Below are positions 45,768-53,784 of a stretch of DNA of 64,000 bases, in pieces. The DNA is from Aquilonibacter sp963820185 (GTDB lineage: Bacteria > Vulcanimicrobiota > Vulcanimicrobiia > Vulcanimicrobiales > Vulcanimicrobiaceae). The number at the start of each line of letters is the position of its first letter. Within the stretch, counting starts at the first letter, position 1. The stretch covers positions 310,001-374,000 of the forward strand of contig CAWFYV010000007.1 of assembly GCA_963820185.1 (NCBI GenBank), given 5' to 3'. A program made the position numbers and the translations under genes. Below the pieces are notes generated by a model. That model had not been told where the DNA came from, searched no databases, and worked only from the letters and a program-made list of their open reading frames with translations.

Positions 45768-46976
45768 ATGATTGGGCTCGCGTACTGCGATCGCGCAGGG
45801 CGCATCTACTACGATCCATCGCACACGCCATTGGCCGACGCCGGCGTGACCCGCGAAGCACATCCCGATGACCTGATCCCAGCGCCGCCGGGCACCGTGC
45901 AGATGATTCTGCCGGGCCGCCTCGCGCTGACGACGCATGGGGCGTTGCGCGGAAAGTATGCGCTCGCCGTCATCCTGCCCGCCGGCTACACGCGCTTGCT
46001 GGTCCCGGCGTACGAACGCGAGTCCAGCGCGCCGACGTTACCGCTCTTCGGCTACACGTTTGCCTGCGTCGTCGACGACCAACTCTACGTCGCGGCGATG
46101 AAGACCGATGAGAGCGAGGATTGGCAACCGCGCAGGTTTGCCGATGGTGAACTGGAGGCGATTCTCGACGCGCGTTTGCGCACCGATCCCGGCAATCAAG
46201 TGCTCGCGCAGGTCGCGCTCTGTTCGCGCGAGTACGGCTGCTTCACCGCGCAGAACGTCTTTCTCGAACGCGGTGAGGCCGCGCTCCCCGTGTCGCCGAA
46301 GTGCAACGCGCGTTGCGTCGGATGCATCTCCGAGCAAGAGCCCGACGCGGGCCTGCCGTCGCCGCAAACACGCATCGTCTACGAAACGGCGGCAGACGAG
46401 TTGGCGCGGATTGCCATTCATCATTTGGAACGCGTGCCCGACGGAATCGTCTCATTTGGACAGGGCTGCGAGGGCGAGCCGCTGTTGCGTTCGATCGCAA
46501 TTGCGGGCGCGATCGAACGCATCCGTGCCGCGCGTTCCAACGGGACCGTCAATCTCAATACCAACGGCAGCATGCCCGCGGCGCTCGAGCGCTGCATCGA
46601 TGCGGGCCTAGACGCCGTGCGCGTCAGTCTCAATTCGTTTCGGCCGGAGGTCTATGCGGCGTACTATCGCCCGATCGGCTACACGCTCGAGGACGTCTTT
46701 GCATCGATACGGCTCGCCGTGCGACGCGGCTTGCGCGTCAGTTTGAACCTGCTCACGCATCCCGGCGTTACCGACGACGAAGACGAGGTCGCCGCGATGA
46801 CCGCGTTTCTCTCGGAAACGCCGGTCGCCATGATCCAGACGCGCACGTTAAACATCGATCCGGAATGGTATTTTGATGCCGTCGGTCGTGCGCACAACCC
46901 ACTCGGGATGCGGCGGGTCATCGATGCGGTGCGTCGAACCCACGTTGCCGTCGGCAACTTCACGCACACCCATTAA
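45768..46976 (+). CDS. Radical SAM protein, unknown substrate
   Basis: A 402-residue protein with a radical SAM core starting at residue 179 (PKCNARCVGC: Cys 179, 183, 186, CxxxCxxC). The GQGCEGEPLL segment is a glycine-rich SAM-binding strand and TVNLNTNGSMP a family strand. The first 170 residues form a separate N-terminal domain that I cannot name, containing extra cysteines. It is not MoaA, BioB or lipoyl synthase by motif. Position between dapF and an antiporter gene gives no clear substrate; proteins of this type are annotated as uncharacterised Fe-S oxidoreductases. Confidence 0.82.
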   Translation: MIGLAYCDRAGRIYYDPSHTPLADAGVTREAHPDDLIPAPPGTVQMILPGRLALTTHGALRGKYALAVILPAGYTRLLVPAYERESSAPTLPLFGYTFACVVDDQLYVAAMKTDESEDWQPRRFADGELEAILDARLRTDPGNQVLAQVALCSREYGCFTAQNVFLERGEAALPVSPKCNARCVGCISEQEPDAGLPSPQTRIVYETAADELARIAIHHLERVPDGIVSFGQGCEGEPLLRSIAIAGAIERIRAARSNGTVNLNTNGSMPAALERCIDAGLDAVRVSLNSFRPEVYAAYYRPIGYTLEDVFASIRLAVRRGLRVSLNLLTHPGVTDDEDEVAAMTAFLSETPVAMIQTRTLNIDPEWYFDAVGRAHNPLGMRRVIDAVRRTHVAVGNFTHTH

Positions 46977-46978
46977 TT

Positions 46979-48074
46979 ATGAAGCTGTGGCAAATCGTCG
47001 CGCTGGTCCTCGCCGGCATCGGGTACGGCCTTATCGAGCCGGGTCGCCTGACGTACGCCTTCGGGCAGGCGACGCTCTATGTCTTGTTGCCGGCCCTGCT
47101 CTTCGAAGCGGCGTGGAATCTGCGTTTCGGCGCAATGATCCGTGGCTGGCGCGCGATCCTGACGCTTGCGGTGCCGGGGGTCATGCTGACCGCGCTGCTT
47201 ATCGCCGGGGCGCTCGCGGTCGCGCAAGTACCGCTGCGTATCGGCCTGCTGACCGGTGCGATCCTCGCAGCGACCGATCCAATCGCGGTCGTCGCGGTCT
47301 TCCGGCAGCTGCGCGTCCCGGCGCTGCTCAGCACGATCGTCGAGTGTGAATCGCTTTTCAATGATGCGGTCGCGGTCGCGTTGTATCGCGCGGTGCTGGT
47401 CATCGTGCTCACCGAATCGGCCAACACGCTGGACGTTGCACGCGTCTCACTGATCGCGGCCGCGGGGGCAGTCGGCGGCATCGCGATCGGGATCGCCGTT
47501 GCCCTTCTCATCGCTGCTGCTGCTCCGCAATCGCGACGGCGTGACGCTGCAAATCGTCGCGACGATCGTATGCGCGTACGCGACCTATTTTATTGCCGAC
47601 TATTTCCACTGCTCGGGCATCTTCGCGACGATCGCGAGCGGGATCGCACTGCGCCGGTTTGAGCGGCGATGGATCAGCCTGCGCGTCGCCGAGGACGTGA
47701 ATCGATTCTGGGATGTGATCGCGCTGATCGCAAACGCATTGGTGTTCTTTCTTGTCGGAGCGGCGCTGAACATCACGATCGTCCTCCGCGATCCGGCCTT
47801 TGTTATTGCTGCGCTAGTCGGCGTCGCGCTCGCGCGCCTCGCCGTTTCGGCGCTGCTGCTGCCGGCAGGCTACCCGCGAGAATGGCTCGATGTCATTCGT
47901 ATCGCCGGGATGCGTGGCGCACTCTCGCTGGCGCTCGCCCTCGCGCTGCCACCAAACGTTCCACTGCGCGACGCGATCATTGCTGCGACATTTACCGTAG
48001 CATTGGCGACGATCATCTCCTCGACGTTTACCGTTCCGGCGGTCGTCGCAAGGGTCGCGCGCGCCCGACGTTAG
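46979..48074 (+). CDS. CPA1-type monovalent cation/proton antiporter (one frame break)
   Basis: About 364 residues after joining, with ten or more membrane helices. The ion-binding region LTGAILAATDPIAVVAVFRQ (TDP/ND-like) and VECESLFNDAVAVALY are the core motifs of NhaP/CPA1 exchangers. The frame changes between about 47495 and 47520, in a run of CTG repeats: AIGIAVAL passes to SSLLLLRNRDGVTLQIVATI. Removing one base restores it. Na+/H+ or K+/H+ exchange would suit its place next to the kdp locus. The N-terminus may lack the first helix of longer homologues. Confidence 0.85.
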
Positions 48075-48148
48075 CAACGCCGGGCATCCGTTCGGACTAT
48101 CCGTTCGGAGGCTGGGCGCGGCAGCTCGCCTGCGATACGCTACGTGCG

Positions 48149-49238
48149 ATGTTCCACGCCTTCGTTCTGGCGGCGCTTGTTGCCGCCACGCCCTCCTCGA
48201 GCCCCACACCCACGCCGGCACCGACCGCGAGTCCGACGCCGACCCCGCCTTACGCATTGCATGGTGCTTTTTCGGAGTATACGGCGCACACCAATAACGT
48301 AAATGCGGACCTTACCGACCTGAGTAACGCACTGCTGACGCTCTCGAAGAATACGGGTCAGCTGCAGGGCAGCGTGACGGTGGGCGCCTATGCGTTTCCG
48401 GTCGTTGGTCAGGCGATCAATCCGACGACGCAGCAAGGCGCGAATTCGACGCTGTACGGGTATGTGCCGGCGTACGATCTCGCCTACGTTCCGAACGGGA
48501 ACCTCACGGTGAGTGCCGGTCAGCTTCGCGACACTGCTCGGTCAAGAGAACGGCTTCACCTATCAGAACTACGACATTCAACGCGGGCTCGTGTGGGCTG
48601 CCGAGCCGACGTTTAGCCGCGGCGTGCGCGTTGCGTACACCAACGGGAAGATCTCGGGCGACCTCGAGTACGATGACGGTTACTATTCCGGCAACACCGG
48701 GCGCGCCGTCGAAGGCCTTGCGGGCTGGGCGCCGACATCGAATACGAATTGGTCGTTTGCGTTCATCGTTCCGGGAGCCAATACGCCGCCGAACGTCACC
48801 GCCGCAATCGCGAACAAGCGCGAATACGATTTCATGCTCACGCAGACGTTCGGCAAGCTTTCGCTCGAGCCGTATGCGCTCTACATCCAATCACCGGCAT
48901 CCGCCGCACTTGGCTACACTAATAGCGAAAGCGCGCTCGGCGGCGTGATCCTCGCGCAATATGCGTGGAACAGTGTCTATTCCCTGAGCGGACGCTTCGA
49001 ATCGTTCAGCAACCACAGCGCGACGTCGGACACGTCGCTCAATGCCGATCTGGTCGGTTACGGCCCGGGAAGCCGCGCGACGACCTGGACGATTACGCCC
49101 GAATATCATCCCGGTCCGTTCTTCGTACGGGCCGAGTACTCGCTCGTGACCGTGACCAATGCTACGCTTGGTTTCGGACCCGCGGGAACGCTCACCAATC
49201 AATCGCGGTTTCTAGCCGAACTTGGAGTGCAATTCTGA
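48149..49238 (+). CDS. Outer membrane beta-barrel porin, OmpL-like (one frame break)
   Basis: About 362 residues after joining. A signal peptide (MFHAFVLAALVAA) is followed by an unusual proline/threonine run (PTPTPAPTASPTPTP) and a barrel with alternating strands that ends in AELGVQF, a terminal aromatic as for outer-membrane insertion. The family resembles putative beta-barrel porin-2. The frame break is at 48521-48530: SAGQL passes to ATLLGQENGFTYQNY after removing one C. Its TGA overlaps the kdpF ATG (TGATG), so it is the first gene of the kdp transcript and probably admits potassium. Confidence 0.78.
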
Positions 49239-49327
49239 TGCAATTCGACGATATCGTGGGCCTTATCTTAACTATTGCGGGGCTGATCTATCTCACCTAC
49301 GCGATGTTGCGCCCAGAGAAGTTTTAG
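49238..49327 (+). CDS. kdpF: Potassium-transporting ATPase small subunit KdpF
   Basis: A 29-residue single-helix peptide, MQFDDIVGLILTIAGLIYLT plus YAMLRPEKF. The ending YAMLRPEKF is the KdpF signature. It stabilises the KdpABC complex. It overlaps the porin gene's stop and is followed by a second small peptide gene before kdpA. Confidence 0.9.
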   Translation: MQFDDIVGLILTIAGLIYLTYAMLRPEKF

Positions 49328-49336
49328 GAGCTGATC

Positions 49337-49423
49337 ATGTTGCTTGAGATAGGAATCATCGTTATCGGCGTCGCGGCCTTCGTGCTGTTCGATCGCTATG
49401 TTGAGTGGCTAGAGGTACTGTAA
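49337..49423 (+). CDS. Extra 28-residue membrane peptide between kdpF and kdpA
   Basis: Reads MLLEIGIIVIGVAAFVLFDR then YVEWLEVL and stops at 49423; kdpA starts at the next base. AGGAG lies 6 bases upstream of the ATG. It is one hydrophobic helix with a charged C-terminal end, similar in size to KdpF but with no KdpF signature. Start, ribosome site and exact abutment to kdpA argue that it is translated. It may be a second small subunit of the complex. Confidence 0.6.
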   Translation: MLLEIGIIVIGVAAFVLFDRYVEWLEVL

Positions 49424-51124
49424 ATGACCGTCATTGGTTGGATCGAAGCGCTCGTCATCTTCGGGCTGGTCATCCTTTGCGTCAAGCCGCTCGGCGGCTA
49501 TATGGCGCGGGTATTCCAGGGCGACCGCACGCTGCTCTCGCCGGTTCTTGGGCCGCTCGAGAATGTAATCTTCAAGGTTTGCCGCATCGATCCCAAGGGG
49601 GAGATGACGTGGTACACCTATCTCTTTGCCGTTTTGGGATTCCACGTCGTCGGATTGGCGTTTCTCTACGTCCTGCTGCGCACGCAGCAGTGGCTGCCCC
49701 TCAATCCGCAGGGCTTCAGTAATCTTGCGCCAGATCTCGCGTGGAACACGGCCGTAAGTTTCCTCACCAACACGAACTGGCAGTTCTATTCGGGCGAGAG
49801 CACGATGAGCTATCTCTCGCAGATGATCGGTCTGGCCTGGCACAACTGGGTCTCGGCGGCGCTGGGCATTTGCTTGGCGATCGCGCTGTTCCGCGGTATC
49901 GCGCGCACGACGATTTCGACGCTCGGAAGCTTTTGGGTCGACCTCACGCGGTGCTTGCTCTATGTCTTTCTTCCGATCTGCATCGTCGGATCGCTCCTGC
50001 TCGTCTGGCAGGGCGTTCCGCAGAATTTTCACCCGTATACGAACGTGGTGTCGATCGAGGGCTTTAAACAGACAATCACGCAAGGCCCGATGGCCTCGCA
50101 AGAGTGGATCAAGGAAATGGGAACCAACGGCGGCGGCTTCGTGAACGCGAACTCCGCCTCGCCGAACGAGAACCCCACACCGCTCAGCAACCTCCTGGAG
50201 CTCTTTGCGATCTTCCTGATCGGCGCTGCGCTGACATATACGTTTGGACGGATGGTTCGTGACACGCGGCAAGGCTGGGCGATCCTCGCAACGATGTCGA
50301 TCATCTTTCTCGCGATGTTTGCTGCCTGCTATGCGAGCGAGGCAGCTGGAAATCCGATCGTGCACAGCCTCGGCGTTGCCGGCGGCAACATGGAAGGCAA
50401 AGAAACGCGGTTTGGGATTGCCGCATCGGCGCTGTTCGCCACGATGACGACGGTCACGTCGTGCGGTGCGGTCAACGCGATGCACGACTCCTTCACCGCG
50501 CTCGGCGGCTTGGTTCCACTCGTCGACATTCAGCTTGGCGAGATCATCTTCGGCGGCGTCGGCAGCGGTATGTACGGCATGCTGATGATGATCGTGCTTA
50601 CGGTCTTTATCGCCGGCCTCATGGTCGGCCGTACGCCCGAATATCTCGGGAAGAAGATCGAGCGTAAAGAAGTGCAACTCGCGATTCTGTTCTTCCTGAT
50701 TCCACCGCTCTTCGTGCTGGTGCCCGCGGCAGTTGCCTCCGTCACGCCAATCGGCGTCGCGACGCTCAATAATGCGGGCCCGCATGGGTTCTCGGAAATT
50801 CTTTACGCTTTCACCTCGATGGTTGGCAACAACGGTTCGGCCTTCGCGGGCATCGGCCCCAACGTGTTCTTTAATCTAGTCGGGAGCGTTGCGATGCTTT
50901 TCGGCCGTATCGGCATGTTCATCCCGGCGCTCGCGCTCGCGGGCACGCTCGCCGGCAAGAAAGCCGTTGCAGCCGGATCGGGCACATTCGAGACGCATTC
51001 GCCGATTTTCATCGCGCTCTTGATCGGCACCATCGTGATTGTCGGGGCCCTGACATTCTTCCCCGCCGACGCACTCGGACCGATTGTCGAACAACTGTAC
51101 ATGCAGCAAGGAAAGATGTTCTAA
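49424..51124 (+). CDS. kdpA: Potassium-transporting ATPase subunit KdpA
   Basis: A 566-residue channel-like subunit that selects potassium. Selectivity-filter-like segments include SFLTNTNWQFYSGESTMSYL, GTNGGGFVNANSASPNENP, TVTSCGAVNAMHDS and TSMVGNNGSAFAGI. The ten-helix layout and length fit the family. It is co-transcribed with the small peptide genes before it, and kdpB begins 1 base after its stop. Confidence 0.97.
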   Translation: MTVIGWIEALVIFGLVILCVKPLGGYMARVFQGDRTLLSPVLGPLENVIFKVCRIDPKGEMTWYTYLFAVLGFHVVGLAFLYVLLRTQQWLPLNPQGFSNLAPDLAWNTAVSFLTNTNWQFYSGESTMSYLSQMIGLAWHNWVSAALGICLAIALFRGIARTTISTLGSFWVDLTRCLLYVFLPICIVGSLLLVWQGVPQNFHPYTNVVSIEGFKQTITQGPMASQEWIKEMGTNGGGFVNANSASPNENPTPLSNLLELFAIFLIGAALTYTFGRMVRDTRQGWAILATMSIIFLAMFAACYASEAAGNPIVHSLGVAGGNMEGKETRFGIAASALFATMTTVTSCGAVNAMHDSFTALGGLVPLVDIQLGEIIFGGVGSGMYGMLMMIVLTVFIAGLMVGRTPEYLGKKIERKEVQLAILFFLIPPLFVLVPAAVASVTPIGVATLNNAGPHGFSEILYAFTSMVGNNGSAFAGIGPNVFFNLVGSVAMLFGRIGMFIPALALAGTLAGKKAVAAGSGTFETHSPIFIALLIGTIVIVGALTFFPADALGPIVEQLYMQQGKMF

Positions 51125-51125
51125 C

Positions 51126-53174
51126 GTGATCACTCAGAGACGGCTCGAGCGCCGCCCGAAAGCGCGCTCGCTCTTCGACCGCGAGATCCTTGGTCGGGCG
51201 CTGATCGATTCGTTTAAGAAGCTCGATCCTCGTTGGATGGCGCGCAACCCGGTGATGTTCGTATGCGAAGTCGGTGCGCTCGCGACATTGGTCTTCTTCG
51301 TGCGCGACCTGAACTCGCATGGGCCGGCTGGATTTGATTTTGCGATCTCGATCTGGCTCTGGTTCACGGTACTCTTTGCCAACTTCGCCGAAGCCGTCGC
51401 GGAGGGGCGCGGCAAAGCGCAAGCCGACGCGCTGCGCAAGACGCGAACGGAGACGCTGGCAAAACTCGTCGTCTCGGGCGAGACGGAAACCGTGCCGTCG
51501 AGCAACTTGCGCAAAGGCGACGTCGTGCGCGTCGCTGCCGGCGATCTCGTCCCTGGGGACGGCGATGTGATCCATGGCGCGGCAATGGTCGATGAATCGG
51601 CGATCACGGGTGAATCAGCCCCGGTCGTGCGTGAAGCCGGCGGCGACCGCAGTGCGGTGACCGGCGGTACGCGGGTCATCTCCGATCAAATCGACATTCG
51701 CATTACGGCAAACCCCGGCGAGACGTTTCTCGATCGTATGATTGGTCTGGTCGAAGGCGCGTCGCGGCAGAAGACGCCGAACGAGATCGCGCTTTCGATC
51801 CTGCTCGCCGGGCTCACGATCATTTTCTTGATTGCGGTTGCCACGCTTTCACCCTACTCGATCTACGCGGGCCAGCCTCAACCGGTCACCGTGTTGATCG
51901 CGCTGCTGGTTTGCCTGATCCCGACGACGATTGGCGGCTTGCTCTCGGCAATCGGTATCGCAGGCATGGACCGCGTCATGCAACGCAACGTGCTTGCGAT
52001 GAGCGGTCGCGCGGTCGAAGCCGCCGGCGACGTCGACACGTTGTTGCTCGACAAGACCGGAACGATCACGCTCGGGAATCGCCAGGCGTCGGAAATCATT
52101 CCCGCCGAAGGCGTCGCTGGGGCGGACGCGACGCGGGTAGCATACCTCACCTCGCTCCCCGACGAAACGCCCGAAGGCCGTTCGATCGTTGCGCTCGCGC
52201 AATCGCAGGGCATTAACGATCCCGAACCTGCCGGCGCAACGTTCGTACCGTTCAGCGCCTACACGCGCATGAGCGGCGTCGATCTGCCCGACGGCACCAA
52301 ATTGCGCAAAGGTGCGCCCGACGCCGTGACCGCGTGGGTGCGCGATCAGGGGGGCAAAGCCGTAGAGGGGCTGGCCGCGGTCGTCGAGCGCATTGCGCGC
52401 GCGGGCGGCACGCCGCTGCTGGTAGCGCGCAACGCACAGGTCCTTGGGGTGATTCACCTCAAAGATATTCTCAAGCCCAACATGAAAGCGCGCTTCGACC
52501 GCCTGCGTGCCATGGGTATTCGCACGGTGATGATCACCGGTGACAATCCGCTCACCGCTGCTGCGATCGCCGGCGAAGCCGGTGTCGATGACTTCCTCGC
52601 CGAGGCGACGCCGGAAACAAAGATGTCGCTCATCAAGCGCGAGCAAGGCTCGGGCCGTTTGGTGGCGATGACCGGTGACGGCACGAACGACGCGCCTGCG
52701 TTGGCACAAGCCGATGTCGGCGTCGCGATGAACTCGGGCACGCAAGCGGCAAAAGAAGCCGCCAACATGGTCGATCTCGACTCCGATCCAACAAAATTGA
52801 TCGAAGTCGTAGAGATCGGCAAGCAGCTTCTGATGACGCGCGGCGCGCTGACCACCTTCTCTATCGCCAACGACGTCGCGAAATACTTTGCGATTCTCCC
52901 AGCGATGTTCGCAACCGCCTATCCGGTGATGAACGAGCTCAACATCATGCGCCTCTCGACGCCGCAAAGCGCGATCCTTTCGGCGGTGATCTTCAATGCG
53001 CTGATCATCGTCGCACTGATCCCGCTTGCGCTGCGTGGCGTGGCCTATAAGCCGCTGGGCGCCAACATCGTGCTGCGAACAAATGTGCTGGTTTACGGGG
53101 TAGGCGGTATTATCGTCCCGTTTATCGGCATTAAGATCGTCGACGTGATCTTAACTGCGCTGCATCTGACCTGA
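51126..53174 (+). CDS. kdpB: Potassium-transporting ATPase ATP-binding subunit KdpB
   Basis: A 682-residue P-type ATPase. The phosphorylated Asp is in LLDKTGTITLGN; further landmarks are DESAITGESAPV (actuator), KGAPDAV, MITGDNPLTAAAIA and TGDGTNDAPALAQADVGVAM. Seven membrane helices fit KdpB. GTG 51126 (VITQRRLERRPKARS) is chosen, one base after the kdpA stop; the longer frame from 51084 overlaps kdpA. The serine of the GESAPV region is present, the regulatory phosphorylation site in the E. coli protein. Confidence 0.97.
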   Translation: MITQRRLERRPKARSLFDREILGRALIDSFKKLDPRWMARNPVMFVCEVGALATLVFFVRDLNSHGPAGFDFAISIWLWFTVLFANFAEAVAEGRGKAQADALRKTRTETLAKLVVSGETETVPSSNLRKGDVVRVAAGDLVPGDGDVIHGAAMVDESAITGESAPVVREAGGDRSAVTGGTRVISDQIDIRITANPGETFLDRMIGLVEGASRQKTPNEIALSILLAGLTIIFLIAVATLSPYSIYAGQPQPVTVLIALLVCLIPTTIGGLLSAIGIAGMDRVMQRNVLAMSGRAVEAAGDVDTLLLDKTGTITLGNRQASEIIPAEGVAGADATRVAYLTSLPDETPEGRSIVALAQSQGINDPEPAGATFVPFSAYTRMSGVDLPDGTKLRKGAPDAVTAWVRDQGGKAVEGLAAVVERIARAGGTPLLVARNAQVLGVIHLKDILKPNMKARFDRLRAMGIRTVMITGDNPLTAAAIAGEAGVDDFLAEATPETKMSLIKREQGSGRLVAMTGDGTNDAPALAQADVGVAMNSGTQAAKEAANMVDLDSDPTKLIEVVEIGKQLLMTRGALTTFSIANDVAKYFAILPAMFATAYPVMNELNIMRLSTPQSAILSAVIFNALIIVALIPLALRGVAYKPLGANIVLRTNVLVYGVGGIIVPFIGIKIVDVILTALHLT

Positions 53175-53181
53175 GGATATC

Positions 53182-53784
53182 ATGGCAACTGTGAACAACA
53201 TCAAAGACAATACACTCAAGCACCTCGGCACCTCGGTGCTCTTCACCGTGGTCACGGTCGTTGCGTTCGGCCTGATCTATCCGCTGATCATGACCGGGAT
53301 CGCGCAAGTACTGTTTCCCTGGCAAGCCAATGGTGAAATCGTCTACGTAAACGGCAAGCCGGTCGGCTCGGCGATCATCGGGCAACTGTGGACCAAGCCG
53401 CAATACTTTGCGGGCCGGCCATCGGCGGCGGGAAAGGGTTACGACCCTACGAGCACCGGCGGAACGAACTTCGGCCCGACATCGAAGAAATTGATCGATT
53501 CGACCAAAGCGACGATCGCTGCGCTCAAGAAAGAGAATCCGGACGCAACGATCCCGGTGCCGATGGACCTCGTAACCTCAAGCGCCAGTGGAATCGATCC
53601 GGACATTTCGCCGGAAGGCGCGTACTATCAGGCGCCGCGCGTCGCGAAGGCGCGCAACCTCTCGGTCGAGACGGTGAACGCGTTGATCGCACGCACAATC
53701 CAGCCGCGCACGTTGGGATTCCTGGGCGAACCGCGCGTCAACGTGCTGCAGCTCAATATGGCGCTGGACAATCTCAAGGTTTAA
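53182..53784 (+). CDS. kdpC: Potassium-transporting ATPase subunit KdpC
   Basis: A 200-residue subunit with one N-terminal membrane helix (SVLFTVVTVVAFGLIYPLIM) and a periplasmic domain containing GQLWTKPQYFAGRPSAAGKG, TSSASGIDPDISPEGAYYQ and RVNVLQLNMALD, all KdpC hallmarks. GAGGATATC precedes the ATG. Its TAA shares the sequence TTAA with the stop of the convergent KdpD-like gene. Confidence 0.97.
   Translation: MATVNNIKDNTLKHLGTSVLFTVVTVVAFGLIYPLIMTGIAQVLFPWQANGEIVYVNGKPVGSAIIGQLWTKPQYFAGRPSAAGKGYDPTSTGGTNFGPTSKKLIDSTKATIAALKKENPDATIPVPMDLVTSSASGIDPDISPEGAYYQAPRVAKARNLSVETVNALIARTIQPRTLGFLGEPRVNVLQLNMALDNLKV

Noticed and set aside
51084..51125. Earlier kdpB start at 51084
   Set aside because: It would overlap the kdpA C-terminus by about 40 bases; GTG 51126 fits the family N-terminus.
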